A stretch of DNA of 64,000 nt from Pseudomonas luteola NBRC 103146 (GTDB taxonomy: Bacteria; Pseudomonadota; Gammaproteobacteria; Pseudomonadales; Pseudomonadaceae). The stretch lies in contig NZ_BDAE01000001.1 in NCBI RefSeq assembly GCF_002091675.1, forward strand, positions 434,001 through 498,000, written 5' to 3'. Position 1 is the stretch's first letter. Every line of letters begins with the position of its first letter. This document shows positions 38,400 through 46,737 of the stretch, piece by piece. Under the pieces are notes generated by a model. The model was not told where the DNA came from and ran no database searches. It worked only from the letters and a program-made list of their open reading frames with translations. Made by a program: the position numbers and the translations under genes.

Positions 38400-38810
38400 G
38401 TGAAAGCCCTGCTTGCGTTCGTACTTGCTTTCTCACTCGCTCTGCCAGCCTGGGCGGAGGAAAAAAAGGAGGCCGAAGAGGGCGCCCCGCAACCCAACTA
38501 CATCAACCTGACGCCCGCGCTGGTCGGTAATTACGGCTCTGGTCCAAAGCTCAAGTACTACAAAGCCGATATTGCCCTGATGACGATGAGTAAGGAAGAC
38601 TCGGCGCGCGTGTCCTTTCATGAGCCCTTGATCCGCAATCAGCTCATCATGCTGTTCGAGCAGCAGACCGATGAGACCCTGACCGGTGCCGACGCCCGTG
38701 AAGCGCTGCGTCAGGCGGCGCTCAAGCAGGTCCAGGACATCATCAATGGCGAAGAAGGCAAACCAATGGTCGAGGACCTGTTGTTCAACAACCTGATCGT
38801 TCAGCCCTAA
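38400..38810 (+). CDS. FliL-like secreted or membrane-anchored protein
   Basis: 136-aa protein. Signal peptide or anchor VKALLAFVLAFSLALPAWA, an acidic linker (EEKKEAEEG), then a FliL-like domain: YINLTPALVGNYGSGPKLKYYKADIALM, HEPLIRNQLIMLFEQQTDETLTGADAREALRQAALKQVQDII, VEDLLFNNLIVQP. Real FliL is part of the flagellar stator, but this gene is far from any flagellar cluster. It is a conserved stand-alone paralogue in pseudomonads, role unknown. GTG 38400 has CGAGG nine bases before it; an upstream ATG in frame would spoil the signal peptide. Confidence 0.78.
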   Translation: MKALLAFVLAFSLALPAWAEEKKEAEEGAPQPNYINLTPALVGNYGSGPKLKYYKADIALMTMSKEDSARVSFHEPLIRNQLIMLFEQQTDETLTGADAREALRQAALKQVQDIINGEEGKPMVEDLLFNNLIVQP

Positions 38811-38811
38811 G

Positions 38812-39261
38812 TCATCGGCAGGCCAGGATGGCCTGCCATTCTTCGTCAGTTACTGGCATGACTGACAGGCGGCTGCCCTTTTGCAGCAATGCAAAACTGC
38901 TCAGGGCAGCCACCTCGCGCAGACGCGCCAGTGAAATGACCTGATCGAATACCTCGACAATACTGACGTCGCGGGCAATCCAGGGGTTTTTCTCTAGGGT
39001 GGCTTTCGACGAATGGTATGGGCTTTTCGGATCCAGCGCGGTCGGATCAGGAAAGGAATCATTTTCTATGCGGCCAATACCGGCTACGCCTGGTTCGGGG
39101 CAGCTGGAGTGGTAGAACAGAAAGAGATCCCCGGCAGCCATGGCCCGCATGAAGTTGCGTGCCTGATAGTTACGAACGCCATCCCAGCGCCCACTGCCGA
39201 GACGTTGCAAATCATGGATGGAAAACTCATCGGGTTCCGATTTCATCAGCCAATAAGGCAC
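38812..39261 (-). CDS. EVE domain protein
   Basis: 149-aa single-domain protein of the EVE (PUA/YTH-like) fold: YWLMKSEPDEFSIHDLQRLGSGRWDGVRNYQARNFMRAM, DLFLFYHSSCPEPGVAGIGRIENDSFPDPTALDPKSPY, PWIARDVSIVEVF. EVE domains bind modified bases in nucleic acids; stand-alone bacterial members may act in RNA modification or surveillance. GTG 39261 with AGGAG at eight bases gives the family's usual N terminus (V-PYWLMKSEPDE). Its stop touches that of the FliL-like gene. It lies in the fau-ssrS-zapA neighbourhood. Confidence 0.88.
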   Translation of the reverse strand: MPYWLMKSEPDEFSIHDLQRLGSGRWDGVRNYQARNFMRAMAAGDLFLFYHSSCPEPGVAGIGRIENDSFPDPTALDPKSPYHSSKATLEKNPWIARDVSIVEVFDQVISLARLREVAALSSFALLQKGSRLSVMPVTDEEWQAILACR

Positions 39262-39434
39262 GAAGATTGCTCCTGGCAAAACGGTTCTGGATTTTCTGAC
39301 GGTTGGTTGACGCAATGTTTGCGTCAGAAAACTGGTTAGCGCAGAATGCCGCGGTTTTTGAGTAGCCGTACGGCCTGGCATATAAACAGGTCGGCGGTGT
39401 CGTTAATTATGCCAATGAAGGGGTAGGCACATAG

Positions 39435-39578
39435 ATGAAACGCAAGCCGGACTTGCTTTGGGTACTGGTCGCGCTGTTTAGCTTGGGCGTTGTGACGACA
39501 GGCTATACCCAAAGTCTCTGGGAAAAGCAGCAGGACAATTCACCGTCCGCTCATGTGATTCAGCAAGTGTCCCGCTGA
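39435..39578 (+). CDS. Small single-span membrane protein, 47 aa
   Basis: Short frame translating to MKRKPDLLWVLVALFSLGVV, then TTGYTQSLWEKQQDNSPSAH, then VIQQVSR. A basic start, one hydrophobic helix and a polar tail suggest a small inner-membrane or secreted protein. I recall very similar short proteins at this place (between the EVE and fau genes) in other pseudomonads, which supports a real gene. Ribosome site is only fair (AAGGGG about a dozen bases upstream). Function unknown. Confidence 0.65.
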   Translation: MKRKPDLLWVLVALFSLGVVTTGYTQSLWEKQQDNSPSAHVIQQVSR

Positions 39579-39628
39579 ATCTTCGCAACACGCTGTGGAA
39601 TACCCTGCGTTGTAGTCTGGCGCAGGGT

Positions 39629-40243
39629 TCAGGCCTTCTCTTCCTTCCCGTACCATCCCTTATCCGTCACGGTTGCCTTCATCGGCACATCCCAACTGGC
39701 TAGGGCCAGCTGATCCACCTTCTGACATTCGTGGGCCAATCCTAACAATTTAGGTGAGCGCCAGGCGATGCGACGTTTGAGATAAGCCAGGCTCCGATCA
39801 TAAAAGCCGCCACCCATACCCAGGCGACCGCCCTGTGCGTCGAATCCTACCAACGGCATCAGAATCAGATCGAGTGTCCAGGGTTTGCGCTGCTGTACCC
39901 GATTCGGTCTGGGTTCGACGATCCTGAAGCGATTGCGCACCCAGCGCTCGTGAGGGCGGACACGCTGAAAATGCATACGTGTGGCTGGCCAACGGCTCAA
40001 TACAGGCAGGAAGGTGGCCTTGCCGCGGCGCTGGGCTGTTCGAAGCAGCGGACGCGGGTCGATTTCACCGTCATTGGGAAGATAAAAGGCAATCTGCCGG
40101 GCACGGCGAAACAAGGGATGATGGCTGAGCTGACGATGCAGCTGTCGAGCAGCCTGCTTTTGCTCGGTAGGGCTCAATGCCCGACGTTTCTGACGCAGGA
40201 TTCGGCGCAGGGCCGGACGAGAATGATCAGAAGCTTTGATCAT
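39629..40243 (-). CDS. fau: 5-formyltetrahydrofolate cyclo-ligase
   Basis: 204-aa enzyme (YgfA/MTHFS) that converts 5-formyl-THF to 5,10-methenyl-THF with ATP. Motifs: RRILRQKRRALSPTEQKQAARQLHRQL, IAFYLPNDGEIDPRPLLRTA, and the C-terminal loop LDLILMPLVGFDAQGGRLGMGGGFYDRSLAYL. ATG 40243 (MIKASDHSRP) is chosen; the farther in-frame start lies within the 6S RNA gene. It is directly downstream of 6S RNA on the same strand, an arrangement conserved in proteobacteria, and is probably cotranscribed with it. Confidence 0.93.
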   Translation of the reverse strand: MIKASDHSRPALRRILRQKRRALSPTEQKQAARQLHRQLSHHPLFRRARQIAFYLPNDGEIDPRPLLRTAQRRGKATFLPVLSRWPATRMHFQRVRPHERWVRNRFRIVEPRPNRVQQRKPWTLDLILMPLVGFDAQGGRLGMGGGFYDRSLAYLKRRIAWRSPKLLGLAHECQKVDQLALASWDVPMKATVTDKGWYGKEEKA

Positions 40244-40252
40244 GAGTGAAGG

Positions 40253-40430
40253 TAGCTCCCCGGAATGCCGCTGCCGGTGTAGCCCTTGAACCCGAGAGTT
40301 CAAGGTGGGAGAAGTCGTGGGCCATTAGGCTTTCCGGCGTGCGGACATGCACACAAGCCCAGCGAGCGACCCCCGTGGTGTTGCTTATCGGCTCAGGGAC
40401 ATGACCGACTGGCAAACACACCAGAGAGTG
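40253..40430 (-). ncRNA. ssrS: 6S RNA
   Basis: Minus-strand transcript of about 178 nt between zapA and fau. It carries the hallmark blocks of gammaproteobacterial 6S RNA: GTCCCTGAGCCGATAAGC near the 5' side and CACCTTGAACTCTCGGGTTC, then AAGGGCTACA, near the 3' side. The ends close a stem (CTCTCTGG near the 5' end with CCGGGGAG near the 3' end). 6S RNA mimics an open promoter and sequesters sigma-70 RNA polymerase in stationary phase. Ends are estimated to within a few bases. Confidence 0.93.
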
Positions 40431-40435
40431 TGTCC

Positions 40436-40441
40436 AGTATA
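40436..40441 (-). promoter_or_regulatory. -10 box of the 6S RNA promoter
   Basis: TATACT on the minus strand, about six bases before the predicted 5' end of 6S RNA, a near-consensus sigma-70 -10 element in the zapA-ssrS gap. Confidence 0.75.
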
Positions 40442-40458
40442 CCCCTTCGCCACGAGAA

Positions 40459-40770
40459 TCAAACCCCCCGTTCGTCCTGCTCTGTCGTCAGAGCCCGGTC
40501 GACACGGTCCAGCAGGTCGCGAACGCGCTCGCGCGTGCTGCTGACTTCGAAGTTCACGCCATCCTGGCGGTGCAGCAGGTCGTGAGTGATGTTAAGGGCT
40601 GCCATGACCGCAATGCGGTCGGCGCCAATCACTTTGCCGCTGGCACGGATTTCTCGCATCTTGCCGTCGAGGTAGCGCGCAGTGGTTTCAAGATTGGCGC
40701 GCTCGTCCGGTGGACAGCTGATGCAGTAGTCCTTGTCGAGGATGTGGACGGTGACGGTGTCGGTGCTCAT
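40459..40770 (-). CDS. zapA: Cell division protein ZapA
   Basis: 103-aa cytoplasmic FtsZ-ring cross-linker. MSTDTVTVHILDKDYCISCPPDERANLETTARYLDGKMREIR forms the N-terminal globular part; a long C-terminal helix (IAVMAALNITHDLLHR...RVRDLLDRVDRAL) forms the tetrameric coiled coil. The start ATG overlaps the stop of the upstream ZapB-like gene by four bases, so the two are coupled. Confidence 0.92.
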   Translation of the reverse strand: MSTDTVTVHILDKDYCISCPPDERANLETTARYLDGKMREIRASGKVIGADRIAVMAALNITHDLLHRQDGVNFEVSSTRERVRDLLDRVDRALTTEQDERGV

Positions 40771-40988
40771 GAGTCCTGCTCCAGGGCTTTCAGGCGTAAA
40801 ATCATCGCTTCGACCTTATGTCGAGCCAAATCGTTCTTTTCGATTAGCTTGGCGCGTTCTTCTCGCCAGCCACGCTCATGGGCGCGCAGCTGGCGATTCT
40901 CTTTCCTAAGCTGTTCGATGTGTTCGAGCAGTTGCTCAATTTTATCGGTCAGTACTTGGAGATCGTTTTCGATCGAGGACTCGCGCAT
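40767..40988 (-). CDS. ZapB-like coiled-coil protein (TIGR02449)
   Basis: 73-aa protein, almost entirely heptad coiled coil: ENDLQVLTDKIEQLLEHIEQLRKENRQLRAHERGWREERAKLIEKNDLARHKVEAMILRLKALEQ. Matches TIGR02449, small proteins encoded next to ZapA and thought to act at the Z ring. ATG 40988 is preferred over an in-frame TTG at 41015. ATGA overlap with zapA. Confidence 0.85.
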   Translation of the reverse strand: MRESSIENDLQVLTDKIEQLLEHIEQLRKENRQLRAHERGWREERAKLIEKNDLARHKVEAMILRLKALEQDS

Positions 40989-41094
40989 GGATGGCTGCTG
41001 CTCCGAGCTATACAAGGTTGGCCGGTAACAAGGTCAACGCGTAGGATACAAGGTTCATTCTAGCCATCACGTCGACTAACGACCATAGCCATCC

Positions 41095-41649
41095 ATGACG
41101 AGTACATCATCTGCATACGCCGCGTTCACACAATTATTGAGCGAAGCGGCTCTTCCTGTCTCCCCGGCCGAGCTTCATGGCCATCTGATGGGCCGTATCT
41201 GCGCCGGCGCCGGGTTTGACGAATCCGACTGGCTCGTTGCCGCTACCGACCTCCTGGGCGGGGCGCCAAGTGACCGCCTGAAGTCAGCATTGATAGGGCT
41301 TCTGGGCATGGTACAGCAGGAATTTGCCACCAACGAAGTGGCCATCGTGCTGCTCCTGCCAACCGACGAAGCGCCGCTCAAGGAGCGCCTGGCCGCTATG
41401 GCGCAATGGTGCCAGGGCTTCCTGTCCGGCTTTGGGCTGGCCAGTCGTACGGCGGAGCTGTCCAACGAAGCCAAAGAAGTTTTGCAGGATCTTGCCGCCA
41501 TCGCGCAGGTGCAGGACACGCTCGAGGAGTCCGAGGAGGGCGAAAACGATTACATGGAGGTCACCGAGTATCTTCGTGTGGCGCCTGTCATTCTTTATAG
41601 CGAGTACGGCAAGAATCCTTCGCCTGCACCCAAGCCTTCAATCCATTGA
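41095..41649 (+). CDS. UPF0149 family protein (YgfB)
   Basis: 184-aa protein of the YgfB/YecA-type UPF0149 family: [64 protein letters not shown], and [16 protein letters not shown] at the C terminus. All-helical, cytoplasmic, without the C-terminal metal-binding tail of YecA. In P. aeruginosa a YgfB homologue modulates peptidoglycan-recycling amidase expression, as I recall; the role here is inferred. Upstream of pepP with a 46-base gap and divergent from the zapA pair. Confidence 0.88.
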   Translation: MTSTSSAYAAFTQLLSEAALPVSPAELHGHLMGRICAGAGFDESDWLVAATDLLGGAPSDRLKSALIGLLGMVQQEFATNEVAIVLLLPTDEAPLKERLAAMAQWCQGFLSGFGLASRTAELSNEAKEVLQDLAAIAQVQDTLEESEEGENDYMEVTEYLRVAPVILYSEYGKNPSPAPKPSIH

Positions 41650-41695
41650 GGATTGACCCGGCGGGCGAGGGCGCGCTTTCCGTTAAGGAGTTCGC

Positions 41696-43045
41696 ATGAT
41701 CCGCATTCCGAAGGCCGAGTTCGCCCGTCGGCGTCGAGCGCTCATGGCCGAGATGGCGGCGGGCAGTATTGCGATATTGCCCGCCGCACCCGTGCGTGTG
41801 CGTAACCGCGATATTGAATATGCCTACCGTCAGGACAGCGACTTTCAATACCTGACCGGCTTTCCCGAGCCGGATGCCGTCATGGCGTTGATTCCGGGGC
41901 GGGAACACGGTGAGTACGTGCTGTTCTGCCGGGAGAAGGATCCTGTCCAGGAGATGTGGACGGGCCCGCGCGCCGGTCAGGAAGGCGCGATTCGTCAATA
42001 CGGGGCTGACGATGCCTTTCCCATCAGCGATATCCACGACATCCTGCCGGGGCTGATCGAAGGGCGGGAGCGGGTCTATTACGCCATGGGCTCAAACCCG
42101 GATTTCGATCGCCAGTTACTGGACTGGATCAACCTGATCCGCGCCAAAGCCAACCAGGGGGCACAGCCACCCAAGGAGCTGATTGCACTTGATCCTCTCC
42201 TGCATGAAGCCCGTCTCTTCAAGACCGCGGCTGAGATCAAGGTTATGCGTGAAGCGGCAAGTGTGTCGGGTGATGCTCATATTCGGGCCATGCAGGCCTG
42301 TCGGCCGGGGCTCAGGGAGTATCATCTGGAGGCGGAGCTTGATTATGCGTTTCGCAAGGGCGGGGCGCGGATGCCAGCCTACGGTTCCATCGTCGCTTCC
42401 GGCCGCAACGCCTGTATCATGCACTACCAGCAGAACGATGCGCTGCTCAAGGACGGCGATCTGGTGTTGATCGACGCCGGCTGCGAGATCGACTGCTACG
42501 CCAGTGACATTACCCGTACCTTTCCGGTCAATGGTCGGTTTTCGCCTGAACAGAAGGCTATCTACGAGATCGTGCTGGCAGCCAACGAGGCGGCTTTTGC
42601 CTGCATTGCGCCCGGGCGCCATTGGGACGAGGCCCATGAGGTCACGGTCCGTATCATTACGGAAGGGCTGGTCGATCTTGGCCTGTTGCGGGGCGAGATC
42701 AATACCCTGGTCGAAGAGGGCGCGTATCGTGATTTTTACATGCATCGGGCCGGACACTGGCTGGGGCTGGACGTACACGACGTTGGCGACTATCGCATCG
42801 GTGATCAGTGGCGGATGCTGGAGCCGGGCATGACCATGACGGTTGAGCCGGGCATTTACGTGGCGTCAGACAATCTGCGCGTAGCGAAGAAATGGCGGGG
42901 CATTGGCGTCCGTATCGAGGATGATGTCGTGGTCAACCGCCACGGCTGCGAAATTTTGAGCCGCCATGTACCCAAGGCGGTCGATGAGATTGAACGATTG
43001 ATGGCTGATGCCCGTGGCGCTTCGGCGTCCGACGCGGCCGTGTAA
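41696..43045 (+). CDS. pepP: Xaa-Pro aminopeptidase (aminopeptidase P II)
   Basis: 449-aa M24 metallopeptidase that removes N-terminal residues before proline. Creatinase-like N domain, then the pita-bread domain with the five metal ligands: Asp in LVLIDAGCEIDCY and ASDITRTFPV, His in HRAGHWLGLDVHD, Glu in MTVEPGIYV and Glu in GVRIEDDVVV. ATG follows AAGGAG. First gene of pepP-ubiH-ubiI; ubiH follows at 11 bases. Confidence 0.95.
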   Translation: MIRIPKAEFARRRRALMAEMAAGSIAILPAAPVRVRNRDIEYAYRQDSDFQYLTGFPEPDAVMALIPGREHGEYVLFCREKDPVQEMWTGPRAGQEGAIRQYGADDAFPISDIHDILPGLIEGRERVYYAMGSNPDFDRQLLDWINLIRAKANQGAQPPKELIALDPLLHEARLFKTAAEIKVMREAASVSGDAHIRAMQACRPGLREYHLEAELDYAFRKGGARMPAYGSIVASGRNACIMHYQQNDALLKDGDLVLIDAGCEIDCYASDITRTFPVNGRFSPEQKAIYEIVLAANEAAFACIAPGRHWDEAHEVTVRIITEGLVDLGLLRGEINTLVEEGAYRDFYMHRAGHWLGLDVHDVGDYRIGDQWRMLEPGMTMTVEPGIYVASDNLRVAKKWRGIGVRIEDDVVVNRHGCEILSRHVPKAVDEIERLMADARGASASDAAV

Positions 43046-43056
43046 GGAGAGAAGAC

Positions 43057-44253
43057 ATGCAGCGCTGCACGGTGGCAATCATTGGTGGCGGATTGGTAGG
43101 CGCCAGCCTGGCCCTGTCGCTTCAGGAGCTGGCAAGGGCGCGAGGTTGGAAGATCGTGATGGTCGAGCCCTTCGCGCCGGGTGATGCCTTTCAGCCCAGC
43201 TATGATGCCCGCTCCTCGGCGCTGTCCTATGGCTCGCGTCTGATTTACGAACGGCTGGGCGTATGGAAGGCCCTGGCCGAGCGCGCCGAGGCGATCAAAC
43301 ACATCCATGTCTCGGATCGTGGACGCTTTGGTGCAGCGCGCCTGGATGCTGCCGAGCAGCGCGTCGATGCGCTGGGCTACGTCATCGAGAATGCCTGGCT
43401 GGGGCATTGCCTGTGGCACGCTCTAGACCGTGACATCATCGAATGGCGTTGTCCTGCCGAGGTTCGTCGTCTGGTTGCAGGGCCGGATGGCTATACACTG
43501 ACCCTGGATGATGACAGTGAGCTGACCTGCGATCTGGCGGTTCTGGCCGATGGCGGCCGCTCGGCGCTGCGCGAGCAGCTGAGCATTCATGTGGAACAAA
43601 CAACCTATGACCAGACGGCCCTGATTGCCAACATTACCCCAGGTGATCCGCATCAGGGCTGGGCCTTCGAGCGCTTTACCGATACCGGGCCGCTGGCCCT
43701 GCTGCCGCTGCCTGAAAACCGCTGCGCCCTGATCTGGACCCGCCCGCAGGCTGATGCAGAACGGCTGGCCGCGATTGATGAGCGATCGTTTCTGGCTGAG
43801 CTGCAACAGGCTTTCGGCTATCGACTGGGCACATTCCGGCAGGTAGGCGTACGCCACAGTTATCCGCTGACCCTGATCAAGTCGCAGGAGCAGGTAAGGC
43901 CGCACCTTGTGGTGCTGGGCAATGCCGCCCATAGTCTGCATCCGATCGCCGGACAGGGTTTCAACCTGTCGCTACGGGATGTGTCCGCGTTGGCTGAAGC
44001 ACTGGAAAACAGCGAAGCCAAGCCCGGTGACTTTGCAACCTTGCAACAGTACCTGGAGGGTCAGCGTCTTGATCAGCAGCTGACCATCGGTTTCTCCGAC
44101 CAGGTGACGCGGCTGTTTTCCAATGGCAATCCGTGGCTGGCGGCGGGGCGTAATGCCGGGCTGATCGGCCTAGAACTATGGCCCTCTGCAAAGGGGACGT
44201 TTGCCCGTCAGGCAATGGGACTCGGGACACGCCCGGCCCATACCCTGTTTTGA
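43057..44253 (+). CDS. ubiH: 2-octaprenyl-6-methoxyphenol hydroxylase (UbiH)
   Basis: 398-aa FAD monooxygenase of ubiquinone synthesis. FAD fold at the N terminus (CTVAIIGGGLVGASLALSLQ), second FAD motif GNAAHSLHPIAGQGFNLSLRD, and the UbiH/UbiF/COQ6 family pattern throughout (YDARSSALSYGS, ALLPLPENRCALIWTR). ATG follows AAGGAG. It lies between pepP and the paralogous ubiI gene; UbiH rather than UbiI or UbiF is assigned by conserved gene order. Confidence 0.9.
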   Translation: MQRCTVAIIGGGLVGASLALSLQELARARGWKIVMVEPFAPGDAFQPSYDARSSALSYGSRLIYERLGVWKALAERAEAIKHIHVSDRGRFGAARLDAAEQRVDALGYVIENAWLGHCLWHALDRDIIEWRCPAEVRRLVAGPDGYTLTLDDDSELTCDLAVLADGGRSALREQLSIHVEQTTYDQTALIANITPGDPHQGWAFERFTDTGPLALLPLPENRCALIWTRPQADAERLAAIDERSFLAELQQAFGYRLGTFRQVGVRHSYPLTLIKSQEQVRPHLVVLGNAAHSLHPIAGQGFNLSLRDVSALAEALENSEAKPGDFATLQQYLEGQRLDQQLTIGFSDQVTRLFSNGNPWLAAGRNAGLIGLELWPSAKGTFARQAMGLGTRPAHTLF

Positions 44254-44301
44254 TCATTCCTGTCCTGTTAGATCCATAACCGCTGCAAAGGAGCTTTGAC
44301 C

Positions 44302-45525
44302 GTGGAAACCCAAGTAGACATCGCGATTGTCGGTGCCGGCATGGTGGGTAGCGCCCTGGCGCTGGCATTGGAGGGCAGCGGCCTGAAGGTGCTCCTCCTG
44401 GACCGCGGTCCGATGACGGTAAAGCCCTTCGACTCCGCCCAGCCCTTTGAGGCGCGTGTCAGTGCCTTGTCCGAAGCCAGCCGGCGTATCCTGCAGAACC
44501 TCGGGGCCTGGGAGGGTATTGCCTCTCGCCGTACCAGTCCCTATCGACGCATGCATGTCTGGGACGGCTCAGGCACCGGTGCCATTGATTTTACCGCCAG
44601 TAGCGTTCATGCCGATGTGCTGGGACATATCATTGAAAACCGTATCATTCAGGATGCGCTGATGGAGCGCTTGCAGGCCTCTAGTGTCCAGCTGATGCCT
44701 GACGCCCGCATGGAGCTGTTGCGTCATTCTGGTGACGATTGGCTGATTCAGCTGGCTGGCGGGGAGGCCGTCCGTACCTCGCTGGTCATTGCGGCGGATG
44801 GTGCCCACTCGGCGGTACGGCGTCTGGCCGGTGTCGAGACGCGGGAGTGGGATTATCTGCATAACGCCATCGTGACCAGTGTCCGCTGCGCGCATCCCCA
44901 CCAGAAAACCGCCTGGCAACGCTTTACGGACGATGGCCCGCTGGCGTTCCTGCCTCTGGATCGCGAGGGGGACTTACATTGGTGCTCGATCGTCTGGTCC
45001 TGCACGCCCAAGGAAAGCGAGCGGTTGATGGCCATGGACGATAATGCCTTTTGTGCTGCCCTGGGGCGTGCCTTTGAGAACCGCCTGGGTGCTATCGAGC
45101 AGGCTGATCCCCGTGTCTGTATTCCGCTGCGTCAGCGCCATGCCAAGCGTTATGTCGAGCCGGGTCTGGCATTGATTGGCGATGCGGCTCATGTCATTCA
45201 CCCATTGGCCGGGCAGGGCGTCAATCTGGGGTTTCTGGACGCTGCGGTCTTGGCTGAGGTCTTGCTGCATGGGCACCGAAGGGGCGAGCACTTGGCTGAT
45301 GTGCGGGTATTAAGCCGTTATGAGCGCCGTCGCATGCCGCATAACCTTGCCATGATGGGCGCTATGGAAGGTTTCCAGCGTTTGTTCCAGGAAGACAACC
45401 TGGCCGTACGCTGGCTGCGTAATACCGGGCTCAAGCTGGTTAACGAGCACTTCGAGGCAAAGGCAATCTTTGTTCGTCAGGCCTTGGGCCAGACAGGAGA
45501 TCTGCCAGAATTGGCACGCGCCTGA
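44302..45525 (+). CDS. ubiI: 2-octaprenylphenol hydroxylase (UbiI/VisC)
   Basis: 407-aa FAD monooxygenase, paralogue of UbiH. N-terminal IAIVGAGMVGSALALALEGSG, middle GDAAHVIHPLAGQGVNLGFLDAAVLAEVL, C-terminal YERRRMPHNLAMMGAMEGFQRLF typical for VisC/UbiI, which hydroxylates C5 in aerobic ubiquinone synthesis. GTG 44302 has AAGGAG at nine bases; the in-frame TTG at 44296 is too close to that site. End of the pepP-ubiH-ubiI operon. Confidence 0.9.
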   Translation: METQVDIAIVGAGMVGSALALALEGSGLKVLLLDRGPMTVKPFDSAQPFEARVSALSEASRRILQNLGAWEGIASRRTSPYRRMHVWDGSGTGAIDFTASSVHADVLGHIIENRIIQDALMERLQASSVQLMPDARMELLRHSGDDWLIQLAGGEAVRTSLVIAADGAHSAVRRLAGVETREWDYLHNAIVTSVRCAHPHQKTAWQRFTDDGPLAFLPLDREGDLHWCSIVWSCTPKESERLMAMDDNAFCAALGRAFENRLGAIEQADPRVCIPLRQRHAKRYVEPGLALIGDAAHVIHPLAGQGVNLGFLDAAVLAEVLLHGHRRGEHLADVRVLSRYERRRMPHNLAMMGAMEGFQRLFQEDNLAVRWLRNTGLKLVNEHFEAKAIFVRQALGQTGDLPELARA

Positions 45526-45574
45526 TCAGGTTCGTGACACAACTCGACACATTTGTTGAGGCGGCTCGATAGGC

Positions 45575-45593
45575 GAGAGTCTTTATCATTTGC
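45575..45593. promoter_or_regulatory. Candidate Fur box upstream of the iron-binding protein gene
   Basis: GAGAGTCTTTATCATTTGC matches the 19-bp Fur consensus at 13 of 19 positions. It lies 28-46 bases before the start of the iron ABC binding protein, where Fur would block transcription in iron-replete cells. Confidence 0.5.
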
Positions 45594-45620
45594 ACCTGTC
45601 TTTCAGATGAGGTGCTTTAC

Positions 45621-46619
45621 ATGCCGTTTCGCAAGGTGTTTTTGGCGTGCGCGTTATGGCTGACGGCTGGGGTGGCCCAGGCGGCTGATGAGGTAGTGGT
45701 CTATTCCTCGCGGATTGACGAGCTGATCAAACCCGTTTTTGATGCCTATACCCAGCAGACCGGCGTGAACGTCAAGTTCATTACCGATAAGGAAGCGCCT
45801 TTGATGGCCAGAATCAAGGCTGAGGGCGCTAACACTCCAGCTGATCTCCTGATTACTGTCGACGCCGGTAACCTTTGGCAGGCGGAGCAGATGGGCATTC
45901 TGCAACCGATGCAGTCGGCGGTTATCGACCGGAATATTCCCCCTCAGTACCGCTCTTCGACGGGACGCTGGACAGGGCTCACGCTAAGGGCGCGCACTAT
46001 TGCCTATGCGCCGGATCGTGTTTCCGTGGATGAACTGAGCACCTATGAAGCGCTGGCAGGCCCTGAATGGGAGGGTCGCCTGTGCCTACGCACGGCTAAG
46101 AAGGTATACAACCAGTCCCTGACGGCTACCCTGATCGAAGCCCACGGTGCCGCCAAAACTGAGGAGATCCTGGCGGGCTGGGTACGCAACCTGTCTACCA
46201 GTGTCTTTCCAGACGATAACGCTGTGCTTCAGGCCATTGATGCCGGGCAGTGCGATGTGGGTATCGTGAACACCTATTACTACGGGCGGATGCACAAACA
46301 GAACCCTGACTTGGGCGTGAAGCTGTTCTGGCCCAACCAAGACGATCGCGGCGTGCACGTGAATCTATCAGGCGTCGGCCTGACACAGCATGCGCCTCAT
46401 CCAGAAGCCGCCAAGGCATTGGTCGAATGGATGACCGGCCCAGACGCACAGGCACTGTTTGCCGGTATCAACCAGGAGTACCCGGCCAACCCGAGCGTAC
46501 CGGCTTCGGCAGAGGTTGCCAGCTGGGGCCAGTTCAAGGCCGATACGATTCCTGTCGAGGTCGCAGGGCGGCGTCAGGCGGAAGCCATCAAGATGATGGA
46601 CCGCGTCGGCTGGAATTGA
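45621..46619 (+). CDS. Periplasmic iron(III)-binding protein of an ABC importer (FbpA/HitA type)
   Basis: 332-aa solute-binding protein. Signal peptide [21 protein letters not shown], then the FbpA pattern: [63 protein letters not shown], and [14 protein letters not shown], whose adjacent tyrosines are the usual iron ligands. ATG 45621 has GAGG at eight bases. The permease gene follows with a 118-base gap. No ATPase gene is adjacent, so the complex must borrow one encoded elsewhere. Confidence 0.9.
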   Translation: MPFRKVFLACALWLTAGVAQAADEVVVYSSRIDELIKPVFDAYTQQTGVNVKFITDKEAPLMARIKAEGANTPADLLITVDAGNLWQAEQMGILQPMQSAVIDRNIPPQYRSSTGRWTGLTLRARTIAYAPDRVSVDELSTYEALAGPEWEGRLCLRTAKKVYNQSLTATLIEAHGAAKTEEILAGWVRNLSTSVFPDDNAVLQAIDAGQCDVGIVNTYYYGRMHKQNPDLGVKLFWPNQDDRGVHVNLSGVGLTQHAPHPEAAKALVEWMTGPDAQALFAGINQEYPANPSVPASAEVASWGQFKADTIPVEVAGRRQAEAIKMMDRVGWN

Positions 46620-46737
46620 TATCCAGCGCACCGCTATCACGCGGTGCGCCCAGCCCTGTCAGTTACAAATCTACTGCCATACCGTCCTGAGGCGATGCCT
46701 AGACCGCACGCCCTTGGACTGCTTTCAGGTATATCCC

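Noticed and set aside
38400-38810. Flagellar FliL gene
   Set aside because: The domain is FliL-like but there is no flagellar gene nearby; it is annotated as a FliL-like paralogue only.
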